IMG/VR virus record: IMGVR_UViG_3300031552_000013
Coordinates: 1 to 31,057 of that record
Strand: one strand, 5' to 3'
Length of the DNA stretch: 31,057 bases
From: a virus
Below are positions 5,503 through 11,723 of the stretch, in pieces. Within the stretch, counting starts at the first letter, position 1. Each line of letters starts with the position of its first letter. Under the pieces are notes generated by a model that saw nothing but the letters and a program-made list of their open reading frames with translations, had not been told where the DNA came from and made no database searches. Both the position numbers and the translations under genes were made by a program.

Positions 5503-5928
5503 TTACATACTATCCAAGAGCGATCTCAACTCTGCCTTTGCTTTTTCTCTTTCCTCTGGACCGAGTTTATCCAGCTTGGACTTTTGTTTCTCTACAAAAG
5601 ACATTCGAGTCATGCCCTCTGTAGGTTTGTAGACATGGGTATTTTCCTGAAGGTTATAGAAGGCTTTCTGGATCTCCTTCGGTGTTTTCCCATCTGCAAG
5701 CATATTCCTAATACGTGCCTGCATATTAAACTTCACGTGACCTTTAATCATGTTGGAGCAGACTTTCTCTCCGAACAGGACAGCCTGAGCTGCCAGATCA
5801 TCTCCGAAGTCATACTGGATGTCTACGCTTGTTCCATCGTCAGGAAGACCTGCGTACTTCTCTGGATCTTTTTTCTTCAGTACCTCTACCTGATGCGCAG
5901 TAAGGGATGCGTTTACACTTTCTAACAT
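5503..5928 (-). CDS. Phage protein with GKTPKEIQ helix motif
   Basis: The 141-residue protein has a near-perfect AAAGGAGG site before ATG. A strand 'VDIQYDFGDDLAAQAVLFGE' is followed by helices and 'FNMQARIRNMLADGKTPKEI'. The last third is a charged helix (EKQKSKLDKLGPEEREKAKA). This plan, 'xYDFGDDLxxAxxxFG...Q..IR..L..GKxxEEI', occurs in many phages as a protein of unknown function near recombination genes. The gene at 12724-13194 seems distantly related (see its entry). The structured terminator at 5400-5486 follows it, so this gene ends a transcript or marks an attenuation point. Confidence 0.6.
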   Translation of the reverse strand: MLESVNASLTAHQVEVLKKKDPEKYAGLPDDGTSVDIQYDFGDDLAAQAVLFGEKVCSNMIKGHVKFNMQARIRNMLADGKTPKEIQKAFYNLQENTHVYKPTEGMTRMSFVEKQKSKLDKLGPEEREKAKAELRSLLDSM

Positions 5929-5964
5929 ATTCTTTTCACCTCCTTTCGGTTTTTTCTGGTGTTG

Positions 5965-6123
5965 CTATTTAGACTTTTCTCTTCTTTCTCTTCTTTCTCG
6001 TTCATAACTTACAGGAAACCCTGGGGACTCTACACCATAGACAGATTTATTTATGTCCCCAATGTACTCTCCAGTTTCCTCATCAAGTGTTCCATCTAAC
6101 ATCATATCTGCTATCTCGCCCAT
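5965..6123 (-). CDS. Small MGEIADMMLDG-type phage protein
   Basis: A 52-codon gene in a gap: ATG at 6121-6123 with AAAGGAGG upstream, stop TAG at 5965-5967. The start, MGEIADMMLDGTLDEETGEY, closely follows a very common small phage protein that reads 'GEIADDILDGxxCExCG'. In that family the glutamates and cysteines bind zinc; here the CxxC is replaced by 'DEETGEYIG', so the metal site is probably lost. The C-terminus is strongly charged (ERERRERREKSK). Function is unknown. It is placed just downstream, in transcription order, of the endolysin. Confidence 0.7.
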   Translation of the reverse strand: MGEIADMMLDGTLDEETGEYIGDINKSVYGVESPGFPVSYERERRERREKSK

Positions 6124-6140
6124 CTTTAACTCCTCCTTTC

Positions 6141-6590
6141 TTATACTTTCCTATACGATAAAACATCTTCGAGTGGGTAAGTTCTTATGCACACTTGATT
6201 ACTTTGGTTTCCACCGAGTATATATACCCAAGTATAAGCAGTGTCAATATAAAAGCCAACGTGCCCTTGCCAAGGCTGTGTTCCTCTCTTCAATACTACG
6301 ATACACCCTACCTTAGGTATATGTAAAGAGGTACTCCAGTTCAAGAAAGAACGAGCCATAGCATTTCCTGTACCTTCTATACCCGCCTGTTCCAAACACC
6401 AGTTTACGAAGGCAGAACACCAAGGGATAGAGTCGTCAGACTTCTGTCCTACTGTCTTTAGGTATTCATCTATTTGACTGTTGGATTCTGGTCCAGGTAT
6501 TTCTTTTATACCGATTTGTGAAAGTGCTATAATGAAGGGAGTTGGAACTGAGGATGTTAAGTTTTTAACGCTGGCTTTTTGTACGTTCAC
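6141..6590 (-). CDS. Endolysin, CHAP/NlpC-P60-like peptidoglycan hydrolase (TIGR02594-like)
   Basis: The 149-residue protein starts at GTG after CGGAGGAAACAA. It shows the run 'ALSQIGIKEIPGPESNSQID', then 'DDSIPWCSAFVNWCLEQAG' with the catalytic-type Cys58. 'GHVGFY' follows with His110, and 'ILGGNQSNQV' with Asn128 as third residue. This is the order of the TIGR02594/CHAP-type cysteine hydrolases that cut peptidoglycan. There is no signal peptide, so a holin should be needed; several small membrane peptides lie in the same leftward cluster. In most phages the lysis gene sits with or after the structural genes, whereas here it lies among early-type genes. Confidence 0.85.
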   Translation of the reverse strand: MNVQKASVKNLTSSVPTPFIIALSQIGIKEIPGPESNSQIDEYLKTVGQKSDDSIPWCSAFVNWCLEQAGIEGTGNAMARSFLNWSTSLHIPKVGCIVVLKRGTQPWQGHVGFYIDTAYTWVYILGGNQSNQVCIRTYPLEDVLSYRKV

Positions 6591-6674
6591 TTGTTTCCTC
6601 CGATTTTTGTGTTTTATTGTGGGTATAATTTACAAAATTAATTGGGAGAAATCAATACTTTTTTTGTTTACTCC

Positions 6675-6893
6675 TTATATTTCTTTAGCTACTGCCTCGA
6701 CCTCAAGGGGCACTACATAAGCATCGGAGTTTATTTCGTCTACAGTAAAGTACATTCCATCACTGAGTCGAACAAAGCCACCAGTATTTGTTTTTAGTAA
6801 AACTTCTTTACCCTTGAGAAGCTTAAAACATTCCCCTGGTTTAATACTTGATAAGGTTATAGAGCTAATCTGCGATTCGTATGAGACTTTCAT
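6675..6893 (-). CDS. Small beta-rich conserved phage protein
   Basis: The 72-residue protein follows an AAGGAG site and ATG. 'SSIKPGECFKLLKGKEVLLK' and 'GGFVRLSDGMYFTVD' give a compact beta pattern (xxGExFxxxxGxxYLKTDxGGxVRLxDG) found in many small phage proteins of unknown role. The end, 'AYVVPLEVEAVAKEI', matches the strand that closes that pattern. A gap of about 80 AT-rich bases separates it from the endolysin gene. Confidence 0.65.
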   Translation of the reverse strand: MKVSYESQISSITLSSIKPGECFKLLKGKEVLLKTNTGGFVRLSDGMYFTVDEINSDAYVVPLEVEAVAKEI

Positions 6894-6905
6894 GATATAT
6901 ACTCC

Positions 6906-7109
6906 TTACTTTTTAAAACTCATGATACAAAGTTTACCTTTTATAGATGGATGCCCTTTATATATCCTATCTACAAAAGTCCAGCCTTCTTCTTTGAAGA
7001 AGCCTTGTACTCTTTTCTCAAACAGTTCTACGTCTCTTATAACACCTACGTAGGAAGAGAATTTAACTGTGAGTCCTTCTGTTGGTTTCCTTATTTCTCC
7101 TTGACTCAA
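6906..7109 (-). CDS. Small hypothetical protein, TTG start
   Basis: The frame is open from 7145, but the first part has no ribosome site. A TTG at 7107-7109 sits eight bases after AGGAGG and gives 67 residues (start MSQGEIRKPTEG). The protein reads 'LTVKFSSYVGVIRDVELFEK', then 'VQGFFKEEGWTFVDRIYKGH' and a final strand 'KGKLCIMSFKK', an alpha-beta pattern. No family is recognised. The palindrome copy at 7136-7158 lies just upstream of the ribosome site, between this gene and the preceding one. Confidence 0.55.
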   Translation of the reverse strand: MSQGEIRKPTEGLTVKFSSYVGVIRDVELFEKRVQGFFKEEGWTFVDRIYKGHPSIKGKLCIMSFKK

Positions 7110-7135
7110 CCTTATATCCTCCTTTCTACTTTCAA

Positions 7136-7158
7136 CTATGTTCACTGAGTGAACAAAG
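7136..7158 (+). repeat. Dispersed 23-bp palindrome, copy 2 (perfect core)
   Basis: The core GTTCACTGAGTGAAC (7140-7154) is a perfect palindrome around a central G, flanked by CTAT and AAAG. It covers the stop codon of the gene at 7142-7396 and lies just before the ribosome site of the next gene. This copy is reversed relative to the leftward transcription around it. Confidence 0.85.
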
Positions 7159-7396
7159 ATGAAATACGTTTGTTCATCTCAAGGACTGTGTTCATCCTTG
7201 CATCTTGTATAACCTCTTCACTTACCAACGAGAAGTTGTTTGGTACTCTTTCTACCCCAATCACACTTACGTTCTGTATACTATTACCAAACCTTATGAA
7301 CAGCCTATCCACTGCCTTGTCCTTATCCTCCTGCACTGTTCTAAAGACACAGGGATTTTTGTCGGTAAGCTCTACGTTGAATGAGTATAGCTTCAT
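7142..7396 (-). CDS. Small phage protein with KRISSLF tail
   Basis: ATG at 7396 is chosen because AAGGAGGAACAAAA stands before it; the open frame upstream has no site. The 84-residue protein opens with a strand 'MKLYSFNVELTDKNPCVFRT', then a helix 'DKDKAVDRLFIRFGNSIQNV', and ends in EMNKRISSLFTQ. The tail matches that of the 1077-1334 protein. The stop codon lies inside palindrome copy 2, which therefore encodes the last residues. Function is unknown. Confidence 0.6.
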   Translation of the reverse strand: MKLYSFNVELTDKNPCVFRTVQEDKDKAVDRLFIRFGNSIQNVSVIGVERVPNNFSLVSEEVIQDARMNTVLEMNKRISSLFTQ

Positions 7397-7683
7397 TTTT
7401 GTTCCTCCTTTTTTATTCTCTTCTCCTCCTTTTTCCACCAATTTAAGATACGTCTTTTGTCTTTTGGAGATACCTTGAGTCCGTGTATATAGTTCACATC
7501 TTCTCTTCTTACACCTCTTTCTGTACATTTAAAACTGAAATTCCCTGATAATAGTTCTTTGTGATTCCTTGTTGTGTGAACCGAGTAGGTAGGAGTAGCC
7601 TCTCCTATATTTCTTTTCTCATTTTTTCTGTTATAATGAGAGCTTAAATCAGTTATCCTCGCCTTCACAGTTGGAGCTTTCAT
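7393..7683 (-). CDS. Basic small hypothetical protein
   Basis: The start is taken as ATG 7683, seven bases after AGGAGG; an ATG six bases earlier is too close to the site. It gives 96 residues, very rich in K and R ('MKAPTVKARITDLSSHYNRK', with a C-terminus 'NWWKKEEKRIKKEEQK'). 'VNYIHGLKVSPKDKRRIL' precedes that tail. It overlaps the next gene by four bases (ATGA type), a sign of coupling. High charge suggests nucleic-acid contact, but no family is recognised. Confidence 0.5.
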   Translation of the reverse strand: MKAPTVKARITDLSSHYNRKNEKRNIGEATPTYSVHTTRNHKELLSGNFSFKCTERGVRREDVNYIHGLKVSPKDKRRILNWWKKEEKRIKKEEQK

Positions 7684-7685
7684 CT

Positions 7686-8114
7686 TCATTCCTCCTTCCT
7701 TTCTTGTAAATGTTCAGGTATACCCACCTCATCCACAGATTCTTCTGTTTCTTTCAACAGTTCTTGTGCTCTGATAGACGGGTCTAACTCAGACAGCTTT
7801 ATCCGAACAGATTGCTTTAGCTGTTCTTGAAACGCTTGCTTTCCTACCTTTACTTCCTTTACCTTTAACCTTTTATGAAGTTGAACATAGTCAACAGCTT
7901 GCTGTGTGTTTTCAAAGTCTACAGATCTCTTTCCATCTCCCTCGAATACATCCTTGAGGATAGAGACGTATTGGTGTATGGCTATACCCAGGAGGTTTGA
8001 ACGTGATGTATACTCTACTTGAAGTTGGTCGTAGATATACGATATAGTAGCGAGGTCTACTACGTCCATCCTGACTGATACTATTGTACTGACTTGGGGT
8101 TTACTTTCTTCCAC
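7686..8114 (-). CDS. Ribbon-helix-helix-like protein
   Basis: GTG at 8112-8114, eight bases after AAAAGGAGG, is preferred over the upstream ATG at 8180, which would overlap the previous gene. It gives 142 residues. Near the start 'TIVSVRMDVVDLATISYIYD' and 'EYTSRSNLLGIAIHQYVSIL' match the ribbon-helix-helix fold, with a DNA-contacting strand, then two helices with S-R-S at the helix cap. The rest is helical and charged. It may regulate phage genes by binding short palindromes as a dimer, which makes it a candidate partner for the repeats in this genome (inference). Confidence 0.6.
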   Translation of the reverse strand: MEESKPQVSTIVSVRMDVVDLATISYIYDQLQVEYTSRSNLLGIAIHQYVSILKDVFEGDGKRSVDFENTQQAVDYVQLHKRLKVKEVKVGKQAFQEQLKQSVRIKLSELDPSIRAQELLKETEESVDEVGIPEHLQERKEE

Positions 8115-8154
8115 TTGCTTCACCTCCTTTTTTCCTTTTACTGTTCTTAAGTTA

Positions 8155-8496
8155 TTAACGAGTCTCAAGCTCCTTTTCAATAGCCGAGATCCATCTCTTC
8201 AACATTCTTATACGAGCCTTCCTTGCCTTTAACGATTTTTTATCTGTTCCAACTCGAAGCTTGTCAGTGCTTATACCAAACTTCGATATGCAATAGTATA
8301 CACACTCTATTTGCTCGAACCATTTCCAAGGACAGCTTTCGCATACGTATTGTCTCCCTGATCTACTCCCTGCCGCCTCACAAAGTGGGCAGTCTCCGCT
8401 ATCTCTTCTGTCCTCCTTGTAATACAACAGCATATTTTTGCAAGCAAGCAGCTGCACATTCAACCTATGCTTTTTTATTTTTGATAAGTCTACCAT
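8155..8496 (-). CDS. Zinc-ribbon phage protein A
   Basis: It follows an AAAGGAGG site, and the second of two ATGs has better spacing. The 113-residue protein has 'CPLCEAAGSRSGRQYVCESC' (two CxxC pairs), 'PWKWFEQIECVYYC' after it, and a C-terminal basic helix 'ARKARIRMLKRWISAIEKEL'. The gene at 9672-10025 shares this exact plan (CPLC, later C pairs, 'RLKEIPIWIKMIEDELKRR'), so the two are related copies. The family is widespread in phages with unknown role. Zinc binding by the four cysteines is likely. Confidence 0.65.
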   Translation of the reverse strand: MVDLSKIKKHRLNVQLLACKNMLLYYKEDRRDSGDCPLCEAAGSRSGRQYVCESCPWKWFEQIECVYYCISKFGISTDKLRVGTDKKSLKARKARIRMLKRWISAIEKELETR

Positions 8497-8740
8497 CATA
8501 CACCTCCTTTTTTCTTTTAACTATTCTTAACATTTTATAGTGATACCAATAGGCTATTACTTTTGATTTGGTTCCTATTCTTAGCCAACACTCTCCACAT
8601 TTCTCCTTTACTATTTTTCTGTGTCTGAAGTACATTTGTTTGTATAGTTCCAAGTTGCCTACCTTGTCTCCTATACGTATACCTCTTTCTAACTTAACAT
8701 AGTCTTTTATGTTAAGTCCATCGAACTCTTCTTTTGTCAT
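8465..8740 (-). CDS. Small phage protein, SH3-like start
   Basis: The 91-residue protein has an AAAGGAG site seven bases before ATG. It starts MTKEEFDGLNIKDYVKLERG, then 'RIGDKVGNLELYKQMYF'. This is the usual form of short phage proteins of the 'MTKEExxxLKxGDxVxxxxG' type, which fold as small beta barrels. The C-terminus is basic ('RIVKRKKEVYDGRLIKNKKA') and overlaps the zinc-ribbon gene by about 30 bases. No function is known. Confidence 0.6.
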   Translation of the reverse strand: MTKEEFDGLNIKDYVKLERGIRIGDKVGNLELYKQMYFRHRKIVKEKCGECWLRIGTKSKVIAYWYHYKMLRIVKRKKEVYDGRLIKNKKA

Positions 8741-8755
8741 GTTTATACTCCTTTA

Positions 8756-9145
8756 TTATACCTCACCGAGTATGGTCATGTAGCGTGCTGATATGGCTAT
8801 ATAGTTTCTTGCCATGTCTACACAGCAGGTTGCTCCTATACCAGCCTCTTGTATATCTCTTACCTTTATTTTTACTACTGTCAAGGGAGGATAGGCGCTT
8901 TTGCCAAAATACTCTATCCCACCGAGAAAGTTTTTCGCGGCTATGGCGTGTTCCTTCTTGAGATAGGCATGGAATCCTATTAGCATTTGGTATTCCAATC
9001 TATATGGTTTCGCCTCATACTCCACACCTATTTTGAGGTTGGAACAGTTTGCGAAGATCGAACCGAACCCTTCCTTTGTTACTACCTTATAGGCTACCTT
9101 CTTTTTCCTATACGGTTTTACATTGAAGCTTACGGACATACACAT
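8756..9145 (-). CDS. Conserved small phage protein (GFHAYLxxExA)
   Basis: The 129-residue protein starts at ATG after GAGGAGG. 'VAYKVVTKEGFGSIFANCSN', 'VEYEAKPYRLEYQMLIGFHA' and 'EHAIAAKNF' recall a common phage family with 'YKVVxxxxxSxxxxxxxxxYxxGxxxxGFHAFxxxxxA'. It continues with 'VVKIKVRDIQEAGIGATCCV' and a final strand. It is probably an all-beta protein with one helix. The family's role is not known to me. It is the longest gene in this part of the left arm. Confidence 0.6.
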   Translation of the reverse strand: MCMSVSFNVKPYRKKKVAYKVVTKEGFGSIFANCSNLKIGVEYEAKPYRLEYQMLIGFHAYLKKEHAIAAKNFLGGIEYFGKSAYPPLTVVKIKVRDIQEAGIGATCCVDMARNYIAISARYMTILGEV

Positions 9146-9172
9146 TTTTTCCTCCTCTATTATCTTATATGG

Positions 9173-9313
9173 TCATTCACTCCACTCAAGAGTATCCTCC
9201 TTCTTAGCCTCTACAGCTTTCTCTTGACTCTCGAATGGTTGAGATGTATAATTGGTATCCGTGTCGTACCAATACCAGTACTCTGAATCAGGACTGTGTT
9301 TTAGGACTATCAT
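9173..9313 (-). CDS. Tiny WYWYD-type phage protein
   Basis: A hand-found gene of 46 codons: ATG at 9311-9313 overlaps the stop of the upstream membrane-protein gene (ATGA), with AAAGGGGG as ribosome site; stop TGA at 9173-9175. The product reads MIVLKHSPDSEYWYWYDTDT, then 'NYTSQPFESQEKAVEAKKED', ending TLEWSE. Short phage proteins with 'xxWYxxxxxxFxSxExAxxxA' of this length are common and uncharacterised. Confidence 0.65.
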   Translation of the reverse strand: MIVLKHSPDSEYWYWYDTDTNYTSQPFESQEKAVEAKKEDTLEWSE

Positions 9314-9495
9314 AGCCAACCCCCTTTAGCTAAGAGACATCCTACTATGAGTCCAAAGACTGTTCCGAGTATAAATCCTACTATCAGACGGGAACTGCTG
9401 ATGTAAAAGTAAAGAGGATTCCAATTTTCTTTTTTGTCCAGTCTCAAGAGTTGAGCTAACTCAAATCCTTCTGTGAACCTTTTAAAGTTATTCAT
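9310..9495 (-). CDS. Single-span membrane protein, holin-like size
   Basis: The 61-residue protein has a charged N-terminal half (FKRFTEGFELAQLLRLDKKE). One clear membrane segment follows, LIVGFILGTVFGLIVGCLLA, with several glycines spaced as GxxxG, and a short end KGGWL. The site AGAGG precedes ATG. It could be a class III-like holin or an inner-membrane accessory. The endolysin lies about 3 kb away in the same cluster. Helix-packing glycines suggest it forms oligomers. The holin role is only a guess. Confidence 0.55.
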   Translation of the reverse strand: MNNFKRFTEGFELAQLLRLDKKENWNPLYFYISSSRLIVGFILGTVFGLIVGCLLAKGGWL

Positions 9496-9682
9496 AGCTA
9501 TACCTCTTTGCTATTTGTTCCTTCCTCTTCTGCCCAAACGACTTTTGTTTGGGGTTGAAGATATAAGAGACTACAGAAGCCAGTCCCCAAGATGGTCTTA
9601 TCTCAGATATTCTTTGTCTTTTGAGACTAAACTTCCTTTTGTTTCTAAGCTTTATCCAAGCTCTGTTATGTTTAGTGTGCAT
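9488..9682 (-). CDS. Small very basic protein
   Basis: The 64-residue protein follows GAGGAGAAAGAAAA and ATG. Roughly one residue in three is K or R ('MHTKHNRAWIKLRNKRKFSL', 'KRQRISEIRPSWGLASVVSY'). It overlaps the membrane-protein gene by eight bases and the upstream zinc-ribbon gene by 11. No family is recognised. The charge suggests RNA or DNA binding. Confidence 0.5.
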   Translation of the reverse strand: MHTKHNRAWIKLRNKRKFSLKRQRISEIRPSWGLASVVSYIFNPKQKSFGQKRKEQIAKRYSYE

Positions 9683-10025
9683 TTTTCTTTCTCCTCTTTA
9701 ACTCATCCTCTATCATCTTGATCCAAATTGGTATCTCTTTGAGGCGGCGTTTTATGAACTTTGGTTCATCTCTTAACCTTCCAGCGAAAGTACACAGCTT
9801 GTAGGCTATATCAAAACAAGTCTCTTTTGCAATAACCCAGCGGATACAATCTTTGCTTCGGCAATAATTAGAGTATCCATCTTTATTCCCACAGCTTACA
9901 CAAAGAGGACACTCTTTTAAATCTTTTCCTTTTTCATAGCTCTTCAACAGCTTCTTCAATCCAGATAGATCCTTCTTAAGACGAGCCGTTGATAAGATAC
10001 TAAAGTCTACCGGTTTTCTTTTCAT
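9672..10025 (-). CDS. Zinc-ribbon phage protein B
   Basis: The 117-residue protein has an AAGGAG site eight bases before ATG. It opens with a basic helix (ARLKKDLSGLKKLLKSYEKG), then 'CPLCVSCGNKDGYSNYC' and further cysteines, and closes with 'RRLKEIPIWIKMIEDELKRR'. The order and the C-terminal helix match zinc-ribbon protein A at 8155-8496, so the two probably arose by duplication. A terminator-like hairpin sits directly upstream, so expression may depend on read-through or on a promoter I cannot see. Confidence 0.65.
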   Translation of the reverse strand: MKRKPVDFSILSTARLKKDLSGLKKLLKSYEKGKDLKECPLCVSCGNKDGYSNYCRSKDCIRWVIAKETCFDIAYKLCTFAGRLRDEPKFIKRRLKEIPIWIKMIEDELKRRKKNAH

Positions 10026-10041
10026 CTTGTGTACTCCTTAT

Positions 10042-10080
10042 AAAAAGTGCTCCTCCTATATATAAACATAGGAGGAACAC
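10042..10080 (-). terminator. Intrinsic terminator after the 10090-10248 gene
   Basis: A 13-bp stem (10068-10080 with 10047-10059, one G-U pair) has an 8-nt loop and is followed leftward by TTTTT. It lies ten bases past the stop of the preceding gene. Its arms carry TCCTCC and GGAGGA, so the hairpin also hides an SD-like sequence. The next gene's own site (AAGGAG) follows at once. Confidence 0.75.
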
Positions 10081-10089
10081 AATCCTTGT

Positions 10090-10248
10090 TTACCCTTCTA
10101 TTGTAACAGTGAGTTTCTCAGGAGGAGCCAACCACTTTTGTACATAGATAGTACCGAGAACAGGGGGTTTTCCTTTTGTTTCTTCTGCATACCGAAAGGT
10201 GTTTTTTGTTTCTTTCTCTACCTTGAAGATAAGTGTCTGCTTTTCCAT
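10090..10248 (-). CDS. Small conserved phage protein (ETKNTFRYxE)
   Basis: A 52-codon gene found by hand: ATG at 10246-10248 after AAAGGAAAAAGT, stop TAA at 10090-10092. It reads MEKQTLIFKVEKETKNTFRY, then 'AEETKGKPPVLGTIYVQKWL' and 'APPEKLTVTIEG'. This is a well-known small phage protein type ('FxxExETKNTxRYxEx...GxLYVxKxxLxxPxxLxVTIE'), probably a beta barrel of unknown function. The strong terminator at 10042-10080 follows its stop. Confidence 0.75.
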   Translation of the reverse strand: MEKQTLIFKVEKETKNTFRYAEETKGKPPVLGTIYVQKWLAPPEKLTVTIEG

Positions 10249-10280
10249 ACTTTTTCCTTTCTTTTGTTTTTTACTGGTTT

Positions 10281-10577
10281 TTACTCCTCTACTATACCTC
10301 TTATCTTAGATATGACTCCAATGAGCAAAATTGGATTTGAAGTAAGCAACTTTACCAAAGAGTCTGCAAGAGCGTTCACTACAAAGGGATCAGAAGTCAT
10401 ACAAGATGTCATTGCTCCTGTCCTCTCACCAAAGTTTCTAACGGTAATAAGAATCCCTTCTACTTTTTCTTCTGTCATTAAATTCCGTATAGTTCTATGT
10501 GTTTTAGTAAGAACTTCATCCTGCTCTTTCTCCTCTTTAGACATACCTTCAGATGTATCCTCTGTATAGTCTTCCAT
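10281..10577 (-). CDS. Hypothetical protein
   Basis: The 98-residue protein has an AAAGGAGGTGA site before ATG. The first 40 residues are acidic (DYTEDTSEGMSKEEKEQDEV). The rest is mixed: 'VEGILITVRNFGERTGAMTS', then 'FVVNALADSLVKLLTSNPIL' and a hydrophobic end 'LIGVISKIRGIVEE'. The latter half resembles short phage proteins with a strand around 'xxVxVxxxxxGxxxxxxxG' and two helices, which remain uncharacterised. No function is proposed. Confidence 0.55.
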   Translation of the reverse strand: MEDYTEDTSEGMSKEEKEQDEVLTKTHRTIRNLMTEEKVEGILITVRNFGERTGAMTSCMTSDPFVVNALADSLVKLLTSNPILLIGVISKIRGIVEE

Positions 10578-10616
10578 ATATATTCACCTCCTTTCCTTTT
10601 CCTATATATACCCCTA

Positions 10617-10940
10617 TCAACCTTGTTTCAAACCTTCCTCTTTACAAAACATAGAACAACTTTCCTTGTGTCCTTCTCCTGTGCAAGAACAGAAGGATAT
10701 GCTTCCGCGGTTCTGGAGAACCTCTCTTACAGGAACAGTACCTTTATAAACTGTTCTCCATCTGGGTCTTTGTACAGTAGGTTTTTTACATCCACAGGCG
10801 GTATAGAACTTCAGGACATCGAAACGTGGATTCGTGCTGTAGCAAACCTTACCTATCTTAACAGCAACTTCTCTTCTTTGCTTCTCGTCCTCTATGGATG
10901 CAATAGCCTCTGCTATTTTTACAAATTCTTTCTTTGTCAT
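10617..10940 (-). CDS. Conserved phage protein with cysteine-rich tail
   Basis: The 107-residue protein begins MTKKEFVKIAEAIASIEDEK and has 'VCYSTNPRFDVLKFYTACGC'. This is a very common short phage protein ('MTKKDFxAIAxAI ... NPRFDxxRFxxAC'), with a three-helix fold and unknown role. Here it carries an additional C-terminal stretch with six cysteines ('SFCSCTGEGHKESCSMFC'), which may bind zinc and is not usual for the family, in my recollection. The ribosome site is GTGAGGAAAAGAGT before ATG. Confidence 0.65.
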   Translation of the reverse strand: MTKKEFVKIAEAIASIEDEKQRREVAVKIGKVCYSTNPRFDVLKFYTACGCKKPTVQRPRWRTVYKGTVPVREVLQNRGSISFCSCTGEGHKESCSMFCKEEGLKQG

Positions 10941-10957
10941 ATACTCTTTTCCTCACT

Positions 10958-11101
10958 TCAATAGGTTTGTATATCACAGATTGTGTTTCTTATGAAGAAT
11001 GTTTGTTGAACATACTCTATGATTTCATTGTGAGAAAGTCTATTTCTTCCACCATCTCGTATAGCTATATACATAGATCTTTTCATTCTATAGATAATCA
11101 T
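10958..11101 (-). CDS. Tiny hypothetical protein
   Basis: A 47-codon gene found by hand: ATG at 11099-11101, with AGAAGGAGGTGAGTAAAG directly before it, and stop TGA at 10958-10960. It reads MIIYRMKRSMYIAIRDGGRN, then 'RLSHNEIIEYVQQTFFIRNT' and ends ICDIQTY. The very strong ribosome site supports it. It seems to be a beta strand plus helix; the family is unknown. Confidence 0.65.
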   Translation of the reverse strand: MIIYRMKRSMYIAIRDGGRNRLSHNEIIEYVQQTFFIRNTICDIQTY

Positions 11102-11134
11102 CTTTACTCACCTCCTTCTATATAACACAGAATA

Positions 11135-11236
11135 TTAACAACCTTTTGTTAGGATAACAAGTACATAGGCTATAAGAGCAAGAGTACTCCAAATCATAAG
11201 AACCAAACCAAACAGTCTACGGAGTTTCTTGTTCAT
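11135..11236 (-). CDS. 33-residue membrane peptide
   Basis: ATG at 11234-11236 has AAAAAAGGAGGAAACAAACA before it; the stop TAA is at 11135-11137. The product begins with a basic end (MNKKLRRL) and is otherwise one membrane helix (GLVLMIWSTLALIAYVLVIL), ending TKGC. The start lies inside the last codons of the upstream gene. Small phage peptides of this form can be holins, antiholins or host-membrane modifiers; nothing here chooses between them. Confidence 0.6.
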   Translation of the reverse strand: MNKKLRRLFGLVLMIWSTLALIAYVLVILTKGC

Positions 11237-11516
11237 TGTTTGTTTCCTCCTTTTTTCCTTTTATATACTCTTCATCAAACCAAAGAGCAAATTGTTTCCT
11301 TTCTGCTTCAAGTTCATCCGAGAACTTAACAATCGGATTCTCTGTTATAGCAGTAAAAGCAAACCGTATTGCTTCTCGTATCTCCTTCCTGTCCTCAGAA
11401 TCCTCAACACTTATTCCTCCTGTTATCTCCCACTGTGCAGAGAAAATGCCGACAGAAGGATCACCAGGGTCAAAGACTGTTATAGTAAGATCTTCCCTTC
11501 TTTCATCGTTGCTCAT
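11217..11516 (-). CDS. Conserved small phage protein
   Basis: ATG at 11516 with AAAGGAG eight bases before it gives 99 residues (MSNDERREDLTITVFDPGDP). An earlier ATG at 11543 falls inside palindrome copy 3. 'FSAQWEITGGISVEDSEDRK' and 'EIREAIRFAFTAITENPIVK' match a common phage pattern ('ITxxxxGFxxxDxxxIRxxIxxAFxxIxDxPxxVxF') of unknown function. The acidic end (KKEETNNEQETP) is unstructured and overlaps the start of the small membrane peptide. Confidence 0.6.
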   Translation of the reverse strand: MSNDERREDLTITVFDPGDPSVGIFSAQWEITGGISVEDSEDRKEIREAIRFAFTAITENPIVKFSDELEAERKQFALWFDEEYIKGKKEETNNEQETP

Positions 11517-11533
11517 ATATACTTCTCCTTTCT

Positions 11534-11556
11534 CTTTGTTCATCCAGTGAACAAAG
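11534..11556. repeat. Dispersed 23-bp palindrome, copy 3
   Basis: The core GTTCATCCAGTGAAC (11538-11552) is flanked on both sides by the AAAG-type end (CTTT and AAAG), so this copy has no direction. An extra half-site, GTGAACAAAG, stands at 11564-11573. It lies directly upstream of the ribosome site of the 11217-11516 gene. Confidence 0.85.
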
Positions 11557-11573
11557 TGAAAAAGTGAACAAAG

Positions 11574-11657
11574 TTAAGAAACAAGTTGCAGGAAAACAAA
11601 ACATATAAAGAGAATAATAATATAAGCAATAGACGTATACTTAATAAAAGATAACAT
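11574..11657 (-). CDS. 27-residue membrane peptide
   Basis: ATG at 11655-11657 follows AGAAAGGAGAATAT at good spacing; the stop TAA is at 11574-11576. The product is almost a single membrane helix (MLSFIKYTSIAYIIILFICF then VFLQLVS). It is the second very short membrane peptide in this part of the cluster. The clean ribosome site is the main support. Confidence 0.5.
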   Translation of the reverse strand: MLSFIKYTSIAYIIILFICFVFLQLVS

Positions 11658-11723
11658 ATATTCTCCTTTCTATTATATATATCACTGTATAGGCATCCAC
11701 GGTTTTTCAAACCGCTGTTGCGT

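Noticed and set aside
5413-5925. Rightward 170-codon frame opposite the 5503-5928 gene
   Set aside because: The opposite strand has a strong ribosome site, a phage-like product and neighbours in the same direction; this frame has none of these.
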